Shown piece by piece: positions 1 through 5,892 of a DNA stretch of 6,305 nucleotides (position 1 is its first letter; each line of letters begins with the position of its first letter). The stretch comes from Moraxellaceae bacterium UBA2031. Lineage in GTDB: Bacteria > Pseudomonadota > Gammaproteobacteria > Pseudomonadales > Moraxellaceae. The DNA lies in NCBI GenBank assembly GCA_002333145.1, contig DDBN01000005.1, forward strand, positions 1 through 6,305. The letters are read 5' to 3'. Under the pieces are notes generated by a model. The model was not told the origin of the DNA and searched no databases. It was given only the letters and a program-made list of their open reading frames with translations. Position numbers and translations under genes: made by a program.

Positions 1-330
1 CGGGAAATTGATCGTCGCGTAAGGTTTCTGACCAAGCGTATTGAGGTGTTGAAGGTGGTGGATCAAAAGCCTACCGATTTGACACGAATTTTCTTCGGAG
101 CTTGGGTAGAAGTTGAAGAGGCGGAGTCTGGTGAAGTGCTTGCCTTCCGCATTGTTGGACCGGATGAGATCGACACGGAAAAACATTGGATCAGTATCGA
201 TGCCCCGATGGCGCGCGCGATGCTGAAGAAGGCCGTTGATGATGAAGTGGCAGTAGAAAGACCCCTCGGGCGAGGGGTGTTCTATGTGCTATCCATCTCC
301 TATGAGCCGCCCGTTAACGTGGTTAGTTAG
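1..330 (+). CDS. greB: Transcription elongation factor GreB, C-terminal part (5' end outside window)
   Basis: GreB binds the secondary channel of RNA polymerase and stimulates cleavage of the backtracked transcript 3' end, rescuing stalled elongation complexes. The window opens in frame inside the gene; 109 residues are visible before a TAG stop, against about 158 in the E. coli protein, so roughly the first 50 residues, including the acidic tip of the coiled coil, are missing. The first residues, REIDRRVRFLTKRIEVL, are the end of the second coiled-coil helix and match E. coli GreB almost exactly. The FKBP-like C-terminal domain follows: FFGAWVEVEE, FRIVGPDEID, and the family signature ISIDAPMARAMLKK. 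The FFGAWVE segment and the REIDRR helix favour GreB over GreA. The first possible start codon inside the window (GTG at 46) is internal and not the real start. The gene converges on dedA with three bases between stop codons, and its last third carries a hairpin read from the other strand. Identification is firm. Confidence 0.95.
   Translation, partial: REIDRRVRFLTKRIEVLKVVDQKPTDLTRIFFGAWVEVEEAESGEVLAFRIVGPDEIDTEKHWISIDAPMARAMLKKAVDDEVAVERPLGRGVFYVLSISYEPPVNVVS
253..278 (-). terminator. Probable dedA intrinsic terminator lying inside greB
   Basis: A GC-rich palindrome CCCCTCGGGCGAGGGG occupies 262-277, extended by an A-T pair at 261/278. It forms a stem of six to seven pairs with a tetraloop. 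Read on the minus strand it is followed by CTTTCTAC (260-253), a short U-rich tail, and preceded by AGAACA. It lies 56 bases past the dedA stop codon, the position expected of a terminator for that gene. On the plus strand the trailing bases are TGTTCT, a poorer tail, and the hairpin is followed by about 50 bases of greB coding sequence. The tail is interrupted by C residues, so strength is uncertain. Confidence 0.5.
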
Positions 331-333
331 CGC

Positions 334-975
334 TTAGCCAGTTCGATCAGCGCGCTCTTTCAATGTGTGCCGAGCCCAGGCAATAACACCGGGCAGCACA
401 CTGATACCGATGATGGCAAAGATCACCAAGGTAAAGTTTTCTTTCACCGCCGGTAAATTGCCAAAGAAATAGCCTAGTGCGACAAAAGACACGACCCAGA
501 GGCCGGCGCCAATCACGTTGAATGCCAGAAAGCGGAAGTACTGCATGGCTCCTACGCCGGCAACAAAGGGAGCAAAGGTCCGGATAATGGGCATGAAGCG
601 GGCAATAATGATGGTTTTGCCGCCATGCCGTTCGAAGAAGGCATTGGTTTTCAGCAGGTATTCACGCTTGATAAAGCGATTTTCGTGATCGAATACCTTT
701 GGCCCGATGTAGTGCCCAACATGATAGTTAAGGGTATCGCCCAATACGGCGGCCACAAACAGCAGCAAGCAGAGCAGCGCAGGGTCCATGGCGCCAGTAG
801 CCGCGATGGCTCCGGCGGCAAAAAGCAGGCTATCCCCTGGCAGCAGTGGCATGACGACAAAGCCGGTTTCGACAAATATGATCAGAAAAAGTAGGGCATA
901 AATCCAGATACCATTGGCGGCCACAAACTCTGTTAAATGGCGATCAACGTGCAGGATAAAATCAATCAGTTCCAT
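334..975 (-). CDS. dedA: DedA family inner-membrane protein
   Basis: This 213-residue polytopic membrane protein belongs to the DedA/SNARE-associated (VTT) family. Members support membrane-potential and envelope homeostasis, and some have been shown to recycle the lipid carrier undecaprenyl phosphate across the inner membrane. Sequence order and length follow E. coli DedA itself: N-terminal FILHVDRHL, then VETGFVVMPLLPGDSLLF (35-52), a GDTLNYHVG segment (79-87), FFERHGGKTIIIARFMPIIR (113-132), TFAPFVAGVG, and a final hydrophobic helix with SVLPGVI. The charged residues known to matter in the family are all present: E36, D48, R126 and R132. Hydrophobic stretches lie at about 22-44, 50-78, 135-170 and 181-200. 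The ATG at 975 is chosen because an in-frame stop lies three codons upstream; no strong ribosome binding site is visible. It is separated by 92 bp from the DUF523-DUF1722 gene upstream and may be transcribed partly by readthrough. The paralogue level (DedA versus YqjA/YghB) is inferred from overall similarity. Confidence 0.93.
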   Translation of the reverse strand: MELIDFILHVDRHLTEFVAANGIWIYALLFLIIFVETGFVVMPLLPGDSLLFAAGAIAATGAMDPALLCLLLFVAAVLGDTLNYHVGHYIGPKVFDHENRFIKREYLLKTNAFFERHGGKTIIIARFMPIIRTFAPFVAGVGAMQYFRFLAFNVIGAGLWVVSFVALGYFFGNLPAVKENFTLVIFAIIGISVLPGVIAWARHTLKERADRTG

Positions 976-1024
976 AGAAGTTCACACTCAGGGGAGGGCG
1001 CCATCTTATCAGATAGCACCTGTA

Positions 1025-1051
1025 CCGGAATGCTGTTTGCAGCGAGTCCGG
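1025..1051 (-). other. Stem-loop between the DUF523-DUF1722 gene and dedA
   Basis: CCGGA at 1025-1029 pairs with TCCGG at 1047-1051. Inside it, TGCTG (1031-1035) pairs with CAGCG (1040-1044) around a TTTG loop, leaving a small one-against-two internal loop. It begins 16 bases past the DUF523-DUF1722 stop codon, where a terminator or processing hairpin would sit. No run of U follows on either strand, so a classical intrinsic terminator is unlikely. It may only protect a 3' end or be chance. Confidence 0.3.
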
Positions 1052-1067
1052 CTCTATGTAAGGGCTA

Positions 1068-2039
1068 TCAGATGAAGTTGCGCAGCATCAATTCGGAAGG
1101 ATGCGGCTGCAGGTAGACCTGCTTCTCGATATAGGCATTGGGATGATTTTTCAGGTGATGTCGCAAGAGTGTTAGTGGGGCAATCAGCGGAACTTGCCCC
1201 TGCCGGTACTGGTCAATTAACTGCGCCAGTTCTTGTTTACTGGTTGCATTCAATTCGTGCTTTACGTAGCCCATCAAGTGCTGCAGGACATTGGTGTGAT
1301 TCTGGTTAGTGGCAACACGTTTTAGGGTTTCCATGAAAATACGCCCATACTCTTCTGCAACATCGGCTATCGGGCGCTGGTGGGCATGTGCCACCACTTG
1401 GCCCATATATCGGTAAGCCGGCTGATGATGAGACAAGAGTAAGTATTTGTGCTGTGCATGAAACTCTTGGAGTTTGGCTAACGTCAGGCCGTTCTCTAGC
1501 AGGTCACGCCAGCGCTTGTAGGCAAAAACGCGAGCGACAAAGTTTTCACGAAGGCGAGCATCCTGCATGCGTCCTTCTTCTTCAATCGGCAGAAGCGGCT
1601 GCTGGCGCATAAATTCACGGGCATAAAGGCCGGCACTGGTTTTGCCGAGGGGCATGCCATTCTCATGATAGAGCTTGATGCGCTCCATGCCGCAACTTGG
1701 GCTGCGGCCCATAAGGATGTAGCCGCACAGTTGCGTGAGCTCAGTGCCTTTCTCAATGCCGTAGGCGATGAGCTTGTCAGTGACATCCAGTGTTGCGGTG
1801 CGGTTTCCTATCGCTCGGATAGCATCGTGCGCCATGCTGCCCTGAAGATGAATAGCCTCACGCGGTGAGCCCATGCCGATACCCATTTCTGGGCAGACTG
1901 GCACAAACTCAAACCATCCTGTCAGCGTCTGCGTGCAGTACTTCGAGTGCTTATGGCTGCCGTCATGGCGAACCTGAACGCCCATCAGGCATTCACTGAT
2001 ACCGACTGGGATGCTGGTCGGAAAATGTAGTTCACTCAC
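1068..2039 (-). CDS. DUF523-DUF1722 two-domain protein (TudS-like thiouracil-desulfurase domain plus YbgA-like domain)
   Basis: From the GTG at 2039 the product has 323 residues. The DUF523 domain (about 10-155) carries three conserved cysteine motifs: GISECLMG with C17, VPVCPEMG with C49, and MGRSPSCGM with C116. In the TudS branch of this family three such cysteines hold a [4Fe-4S] cluster used to remove sulfur from thiouracil; C35 and C105 are additional. The DUF1722 domain (about 185-305), as in E. coli YbgA, shows FHAQHKYLLLSH (193-204), NHTNVLQHLMGY (247-258) and the closing PLTLLRHHL...AYIEKQVYLQPHPSEL. The function of that domain is unknown, and desulfurase activity is inferred from the first domain only. 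The start is set by GAGGA eight bases upstream of GTG; a TTG five codons earlier (2054) overlaps that site and is less likely. The fused form is common in proteobacteria, often near photolyase genes; here it follows the acetyl-CoA hydrolase gene by 59 nt and is probably co-transcribed with it. Confidence 0.88.
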   Translation of the reverse strand: MSELHFPTSIPVGISECLMGVQVRHDGSHKHSKYCTQTLTGWFEFVPVCPEMGIGMGSPREAIHLQGSMAHDAIRAIGNRTATLDVTDKLIAYGIEKGTELTQLCGYILMGRSPSCGMERIKLYHENGMPLGKTSAGLYAREFMRQQPLLPIEEEGRMQDARLRENFVARVFAYKRWRDLLENGLTLAKLQEFHAQHKYLLLSHHQPAYRYMGQVVAHAHQRPIADVAEEYGRIFMETLKRVATNQNHTNVLQHLMGYVKHELNATSKQELAQLIDQYRQGQVPLIAPLTLLRHHLKNHPNAYIEKQVYLQPHPSELMLRNFI

Positions 2040-2047
2040 GGTGGAGT

Positions 2048-2052
2048 TCCTC
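2048..2052 (-). promoter_or_regulatory. Ribosome binding site that decides the DUF523-DUF1722 start
   Basis: On the minus strand GAGGA stands eight bases before GTG at 2039-2037. The alternative TTG start at 2054-2052 shares its last base with this site and has no purine-rich stretch of its own at a suitable distance. This argues for the GTG start, which also places the first conserved motif (PVGISECLMG) near residue 11, as usual for the family. Confidence 0.65.
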
Positions 2053-2098
2053 AAGAAAGTTAAGCATCAAGCAACTGTTTAACGATGAACTCTGCAAA

Positions 2099-4201
2099 TT
2101 ACATGTTGCCGATAAAGAGTTGTCGTAACAGTTTTTCCTTGAGGGTTTCCGGGTGATCCAGTTGCAGTCGCTCCAGCCATGCAGCAGGAACATCCTTATT
2201 TTCGGTCATACTGGTGACCAGTGCTTTGACCAACTGCAAAGGATGTTCAGCGTTACCCTTCATGCGTTGCAGTATGCGGATAATGCCCAGTTCCTCAGGA
2301 GTAAAGTCGGAGCCAAAAGGGAAGTCGGGCAACAGATTTGCGGCGGCCAGTGGCTGAAGTTTCTGTTGTATAGTTTCCGGGAGGTTATGTAACTGATCCT
2401 CTGGGATCTCGTAGCCAGGCTCTATTTTTCCGAATGAGCGCGCTTGTGCGAGCAGCTCCGGTTGAAACCGGGAGTCAGTAATCGCCAGTAAACGTTTGAT
2501 GGTTTCGCTGTCAGTTTGGCCGCGTAGGTCGGCAATGCCGTATTCGGTAACAACGATGTCACGTAGATAACGAGGAATAGTGTTGTGGGCATAATTCCAG
2601 ACGATGTTAGAGGCAACCTGGCCACTGGCAAGTCGTGTTGCACGCAACATCAGAATGGAGCGCGCACCGGGCAAGGCATGGCCTTGTACAACGAAGTTGT
2701 ACTGGCCACCGATACCGCTGACCAGTTTTCCAGAGTCCAATCCATCAGAAACAGCGGCACCCAGCAGTGTCATCATCATGCAGGTGTTGACGAAGCTAGT
2801 GTCCCTGCGCTGAAGTGCGGCCAGTCGTTCATGGCCATACAGCTGATTGATATAGCTGATACGCGTCATATTGATGCCCGCCCGCCTACTCGGCGTCATC
2901 ATGTGCAGCTTGCTATAAAAGTCACGTGGGCCAATGAAGAAGCCACCATGCATAAAGGTGCCACGCTTCAGATGATCGCCCAGACAGTATTGTTCGATTT
3001 CGATACGAGTCTGTGGATCACTTAATGTATTTTTAATGTCACGACCATTAATTTTAAGATGATTACCATGGAGAATAACGTCCTCCTTGAAGATGCCGAA
3101 ATCCCGGAGGAAAACGATATCGTCTGCACTTAGCGTGTCGTTGATGATGCGAGCATCAAGCAGTGCAGGAAGTGTGGCATCATTAACCTTTAGCGATATT
3201 TTTCCTGCATTGAGTAGCGACTGCAGGCCTTCATGTGGGAATACCTGCCGACGTAGAATTCCCGCTTCAATCAGTGCCATGAAGCCATTAACAAACATCT
3301 CCGAACAGCCATACAGCCCTTGTTTGAAGGGGCTGATGTTTTCTGTGGGAGTTCCTAATTGCTGTGTTGCTGCCACATAAGATGAATTATGTTGATCGCG
3401 CAAAATTAGAGCATGAGCAATCGCATCACCGAGCGAGCCAATACCAATCTGCAGTGAGCCACCATCTTTTACCAGTGAACTTACATACATGCCGATAGCA
3501 TAGTCAGTTGCCGTAACTTTCATGTTGGGGGCAGAGAAAAGGGTATGAGTACAGGAGGGGTCATCAACGATGGCATCAGCGATGCTTTCATCGACAATCG
3601 CATCGCCCTCCATAAAGGGCAGTTCACGGTTGATGACCAGAATCGTGTAGGCCTTAAGCCCCTTTTCTTTCATCAAATCAAGAGCGTCGAGGGTGACGTC
3701 TGGGTTGCAGCTTAACGAGTATTCTGTGCGACCGTTATGCTCACGGACTGCGACAGATTGAGCCAGCACATTCACACCCTGTATCAGCATGTCGCGCGCT
3801 GCATCGGTGTAACTGCTGTTCATGTAGTTTTGCTGTGCGTAGTCGTTGCGCAGGTAATCGCCGGATTTCAAAAAGAATTCAATGACATCAATATTCGGAG
3901 GCAGTTGCCCTTTGTGGCGGTCATGAACGTAATCGAGATCCGGATAGTTTCCGTAGATGCGCGCGACAAAGGGATCCAGAAAGCGCGCTTCCATGTCGCT
4001 ACTGGCCTTGGGCTTCTCCAGCGAGAGCGCCGTCAGTATCTTTAGTGATAAGCCGGGATTGGCTTTGACTCGCGCATACAGTGCATTTACCAGCGGGTTG
4101 GGTTTGCCTATGCCCAGCGGAATCCCTAGTACTATCTTTGTGCCGGTACGGGCAATTACGTCGTCTAGGCAATCATCTATGCGGTTGAAGAGGCGAGTCA
4201 T
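2099..4201 (-). CDS. Long acetyl-CoA hydrolase/transferase family protein (family I CoA-transferase fold)
   Basis: The 700-residue product belongs to the acetyl-CoA hydrolase / succinyl-CoA:acetate CoA-transferase family. These enzymes move CoA between acyl groups, or hydrolyse acyl-CoA, through a glutamyl-CoA thioester. The CoA-binding glycine segment is LQIGIGSLGDAIAHAL (250-265). The probable catalytic glutamate is E301 in YGCSEMFVNGFMALIEAGIL, aligned with the SEMF.DG motif of Cat1-type enzymes. The C-terminal half has SGIGGQYNFV (495-504) and the near-invariant VVTEYGIADLRG (550-561). Typical members have about 430-550 residues. Here about 190 residues separate E301 from the SGIGGQ motif instead of roughly 100, pointing to an insertion near 320-410, and there is extra sequence at both termini. 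No signal peptide is visible, so it should be cytosolic. The start is supported by AAGGA at 4212-4208, six bases before ATG. It stands first in a probable pair with the DUF523-DUF1722 gene. Substrate cannot be told from sequence; acetate/propionate handling or acyl-CoA detoxification are possible. Confidence 0.9.
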   Translation of the reverse strand: MTRLFNRIDDCLDDVIARTGTKIVLGIPLGIGKPNPLVNALYARVKANPGLSLKILTALSLEKPKASSDMEARFLDPFVARIYGNYPDLDYVHDRHKGQLPPNIDVIEFFLKSGDYLRNDYAQQNYMNSSYTDAARDMLIQGVNVLAQSVAVREHNGRTEYSLSCNPDVTLDALDLMKEKGLKAYTILVINRELPFMEGDAIVDESIADAIVDDPSCTHTLFSAPNMKVTATDYAIGMYVSSLVKDGGSLQIGIGSLGDAIAHALILRDQHNSSYVAATQQLGTPTENISPFKQGLYGCSEMFVNGFMALIEAGILRRQVFPHEGLQSLLNAGKISLKVNDATLPALLDARIINDTLSADDIVFLRDFGIFKEDVILHGNHLKINGRDIKNTLSDPQTRIEIEQYCLGDHLKRGTFMHGGFFIGPRDFYSKLHMMTPSRRAGINMTRISYINQLYGHERLAALQRRDTSFVNTCMMMTLLGAAVSDGLDSGKLVSGIGGQYNFVVQGHALPGARSILMLRATRLASGQVASNIVWNYAHNTIPRYLRDIVVTEYGIADLRGQTDSETIKRLLAITDSRFQPELLAQARSFGKIEPGYEIPEDQLHNLPETIQQKLQPLAAANLLPDFPFGSDFTPEELGIIRILQRMKGNAEHPLQLVKALVTSMTENKDVPAAWLERLQLDHPETLKEKLLRQLFIGNM

Positions 4202-4259
4202 AATCTGTCCTTGTGATTTTACTATCTGCCTTTTTTGGATATATCAGGCAGGTTGTCGA

Positions 4260-4273
4260 GAATATGTATATTC
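4260..4273. promoter_or_regulatory. Perfect palindrome upstream of the acetyl-CoA hydrolase gene, possible operator
   Basis: GAATATGTATATTC is a perfect inverted repeat with six-base arms and a GT centre. It lies 59-72 bases upstream of the ATG at 4201, within the most AT-rich part of the 125-bp gap. Two-base centres and AT-rich arms suit a dimeric DNA-binding regulator better than an RNA hairpin. I could not place a convincing sigma70 promoter beside it, so the role is inferred from position alone. Confidence 0.4.
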
Positions 4274-4303
4274 AGGATAGTAGCGGGAATTTCAGGGAGG
4301 CAC

Positions 4304-4321
4304 AGCTGAGTCAGATCAGCT
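4304..4321. other. Stem-loop just past the flavodoxin-fold gene
   Basis: AGCTGA (4304-4309) and TCAGCT (4316-4321) form a six-pair stem around a six-base loop, starting five bases past the end of the flavodoxin-fold gene on the minus strand. The T run (4321-4324) is on the plus-strand side, which has no gene to terminate. In the direction of the minus-strand transcript the stem is preceded by AAAA and followed by TGTGCC, so it is at best a weak terminator. It may limit readthrough from the acyltransferase-flavodoxin transcript into the acetyl-CoA hydrolase gene. Confidence 0.3.
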
Positions 4322-4326
4322 TTTCG

Positions 4327-4791
4327 TCAGAGTATGCCGGCATCCAGTCCAGCGGCCATGGTCATGCCCAGTTCCTCGGCCTGCGCCAAGAAATCCTCCT
4401 GCCATTCGCCTTTGCAGATCAACGGCTCCTGAACCTGTTTCCAGCGTAATCCGGTGAGGATGCTGTCCAGTGCGCGTCGGGTACCCGTGCCGTCATGGCC
4501 TGCCCGGATAAGAAGTGCGCAGGGCATGCCCTGTTTTTTATCCAGTACGGGATAATAAGTTCGATCGAAGAAGTCTTTCAGGGCGCCGCTCATGTAACCC
4601 AGATTCTCGGTAGTACCTAGAATGATGGCATCGGCTGATAGTACGTCTTCAGGGCCAGCTTCTAATGGTGGCTTCCAAGTAACGATCACGTTGTCGATAT
4701 CTGGATGTCGTGCCCCACGGAGCAGTGCTTCAACAAGCCTGAAGGTATTGGGCGAGGGTGCATGAGCGATGATCAGTAATTGCCGTGACAT
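4327..4791 (-). CDS. Small flavodoxin-fold protein (NADPH-dependent FMN reductase-like)
   Basis: The 154-residue product has a flavodoxin-like fold expected to bind FMN. It begins with a beta strand, QLLIIAH, leading into a phosphate-binding loop APSPNTFRLVEAL (11-23) in place of the usual S/T-rich loop. The second flavin-contacting segment is SADAIILGTTENLGYMSGALKDFFDRTYY (52-80), which is very characteristic of flavodoxin / NAD(P)H-dependent FMN reductase proteins. A third strand, CALLIRAGHDGTGTRRAL (91-108), completes the core. There is no signal peptide or membrane segment, so it is cytosolic. The start ATG at 4791 has a strong site, AAGGAG at 4803-4798, six bases away. It follows the acyltransferase gene after only 16 nt, so the two are almost certainly co-transcribed. 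Whether it is an electron carrier or a reductase, and its partner, cannot be told. The fold assignment is confident; the function is not. Confidence 0.85.
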   Translation of the reverse strand: MSRQLLIIAHAPSPNTFRLVEALLRGARHPDIDNVIVTWKPPLEAGPEDVLSADAIILGTTENLGYMSGALKDFFDRTYYPVLDKKQGMPCALLIRAGHDGTGTRRALDSILTGLRWKQVQEPLICKGEWQEDFLAQAEELGMTMAAGLDAGIL

Positions 4792-4807
4792 CCCTGTCTC
4801 CTTGATT

Positions 4808-5743
4808 TCAGCGACTCTGCTTGGTGTAGGGATCGGGCAGGGTTTCGTTACGCTTGAAACGTTTGTAGCTCCACTGATACTGCACAGGGTCGGCAGCGAT
4901 TACACTTTCTACCGAGCGATTCATCGCCGCCGTTGCCATTGCCAGGTTTTCATTATAGATGTCGGGGTCAGGGGCTTCGAAGAAGATCTCGAATCCGTCA
5001 CCTTGACGCATGCAGTACATCATTACGGCACGTGCTCCGGTGCGTTGCATGAGCTTGGGCACCATAGTGCCCGTTAGTGTATTGATACCAAAAAAAGGTG
5101 CCATGACACCGCCGCCATCTTTGTCTGGCACATGATCCGGCAGAACGGCGGTGAAGCCGTTGCGCTTGAGTGCCTTGAAAATAGCCTTTACCCCAGTTTC
5201 GTCAGTGGAGACCATGTTAGCTTTGAGCCGTCCGCGAGCCTGTCGTACAAACTGATCTACACCCGGGTCTTTGCCGGGCTTGTACATAATCACCGGGGCC
5301 ACATGCAGACTGAGCCATGCATTCATCACTTCCCATGTGCCAAAGTGCGGCACAATCGCAACGGTGCCTTGGCCTTCGGCAATGGCATCATGAAATAGGT
5401 GTTCGTTGTGAACTTTGCGGATGAGCTGCAGGCTGTACTCAGGAGGCATGCCCCACGTCTTGGCAAACTCCATCATCACCTTGCCGGTGTGCACGATGTT
5501 CTGTGTGACGGTTTCTTCAATCCACTGCGGGCTTTGTTGTGGATAGCACAGTTCAAGATTACGCCGAACGACTCGTAGGGGGCGGCTTTGTCTAGCCAGT
5601 GCGGCTAACTTTCCAAGCATGCCGCCCAGTCGTTGCAAGAAGCCAAGGGGCAGGCTGCTGAAGAAGCGCAGTAGGCCCAGATAGACACGGTCTTTGGCAC
5701 GGAGCGGGCGAGAGTTGGCAGAAGAATCAGATGTCTGGGTCAT
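4808..5743 (-). CDS. LpxL/HtrB-family lipid A (lysophospholipid-type) acyltransferase
   Basis: The 311-residue product belongs to the bacterial lipid A biosynthesis acyltransferase family (LpxL/HtrB, LpxM). These inner-membrane enzymes transfer a fatty acyl chain from acyl-ACP to the growing lipid A. The catalytic HX4E motif is present as H133-FGTW-E138. Other family landmarks are RRNLELCYP (60-68), MYKPGKDP (153-160, the counterpart of YRP.DNP in LpxL), LPDHVPDKDGGGVMAPFFG (201-219), TLTGTMVPKLMQRTGA (222-237), and the C-terminal QYQWSYKRFKRNE (288-300). A moderately hydrophobic N-terminal stretch (about 19-51) should anchor it to the membrane. Length matches E. coli LpxL (306 residues). The ATG at 5743 is preceded by an in-frame stop six codons upstream, with only a weak ribosome binding site. 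It leads the transcript shared with the flavodoxin-fold gene and diverges from miaE. Which chain it transfers and to which position is unknown, so I give no symbol. Confidence 0.92.
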   Translation of the reverse strand: MTQTSDSSANSRPLRAKDRVYLGLLRFFSSLPLGFLQRLGGMLGKLAALARQSRPLRVVRRNLELCYPQQSPQWIEETVTQNIVHTGKVMMEFAKTWGMPPEYSLQLIRKVHNEHLFHDAIAEGQGTVAIVPHFGTWEVMNAWLSLHVAPVIMYKPGKDPGVDQFVRQARGRLKANMVSTDETGVKAIFKALKRNGFTAVLPDHVPDKDGGGVMAPFFGINTLTGTMVPKLMQRTGARAVMMYCMRQGDGFEIFFEAPDPDIYNENLAMATAAMNRSVESVIAADPVQYQWSYKRFKRNETLPDPYTKQSR

Positions 5744-5773
5744 GCCGTGATCAAACCATTACAGGATATGGCA

Positions 5774-5802
5774 AGGATAACAGGCTTAATCTCAGGTGAC
5801 AG
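5774..5802 (-). promoter_or_regulatory. Candidate sigma70 promoter for the acyltransferase gene
   Basis: On the minus strand CTGTCA (5802-5797) and TATCCT (5779-5774) are separated by 17 bases; each matches four of six consensus positions. The start would fall near 5767, giving a leader of roughly 23 bases before the ATG at 5743. A second TATCCT copy at 5768-5763 makes the exact -10 uncertain. Confidence 0.35.
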
Positions 5803-5818
5803 CTAGGAGGGAGCCTAG
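5803..5818. repeat. Short inverted repeat between the divergent promoters
   Basis: CTAGG (5803-5807) and CCTAG (5814-5818) flank a six-base AGGGAG spacer. CTAG is generally rare in gammaproteobacterial genomes, so two copies within 16 bases are notable. The repeat lies immediately upstream of the candidate acyltransferase promoter and about 20 bases upstream of the miaE -35 box. It could be a binding site for a regulator acting on either gene, but five-base arms are short enough to arise by chance. Confidence 0.25.
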
Positions 5819-5836
5819 GATAGCCAGCGAATGGCA

Positions 5837-5865
5837 TTGGTGCGCCAATAACCTGCCGCTATAAT
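5837..5865 (+). promoter_or_regulatory. Sigma70 promoter for miaE
   Basis: TTGGTG (5837-5842) and a consensus TATAAT (5860-5865) are separated by exactly 17 bases. Transcription would start near 5872-5874, giving a leader of about 20 bases with the ribosome binding site inside it. The perfect -10 box and spacing make this the clearest promoter in the window. Confidence 0.65.
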
Positions 5866-5880
5866 CCCTGCCCATCTGTT

Positions 5881-5886
5881 GAGGAG
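5881..5886 (+). promoter_or_regulatory. Ribosome binding site that sets the GTG start of miaE
   Basis: GAGGAG stands six bases before GTG at 5893. No ATG, GTG or TTG occurs in frame between the upstream stop codon TAG (5821-5823) and this GTG, so the start is well supported. Confidence 0.75.
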
Positions 5887-5892
5887 CCTGCT

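Noticed and set aside
625..894. An 89-codon plus-strand open frame opposite dedA
   Set aside because: It is low-complexity, Q/G-rich antisense sequence of a membrane protein gene; no motif or start signal supports it.
2585..3025. A 146-codon plus-strand open frame inside the acetyl-CoA hydrolase gene
   Set aside because: It is fully antisense to the conserved C-terminal half of the CoA enzyme, has no ribosome binding site of note and shows no recognisable domain.
4214..4224. TAAAAT on the minus strand (4222-4217) as a -10 box for the acetyl-CoA hydrolase gene
   Set aside because: At 17 bases upstream there is only ATATAT, which does not resemble a -35 box, and transcription would begin at or within the ribosome binding site.
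4226..4251. CTGCC...GGCAG inverted repeat in the acetyl-CoA hydrolase leader, considered as an attenuator or riboswitch element
   Set aside because: Five-base arms with a 16-base AT-rich loop are weak, and nothing resembling a known riboswitch or leader peptide is present.
4304..4324. Plus-strand intrinsic terminator (six-pair stem followed by TTTT)
   Set aside because: No plus-strand gene lies upstream of it within more than 3.9 kb. The T run is short and the orientation is wrong for the minus-strand genes.
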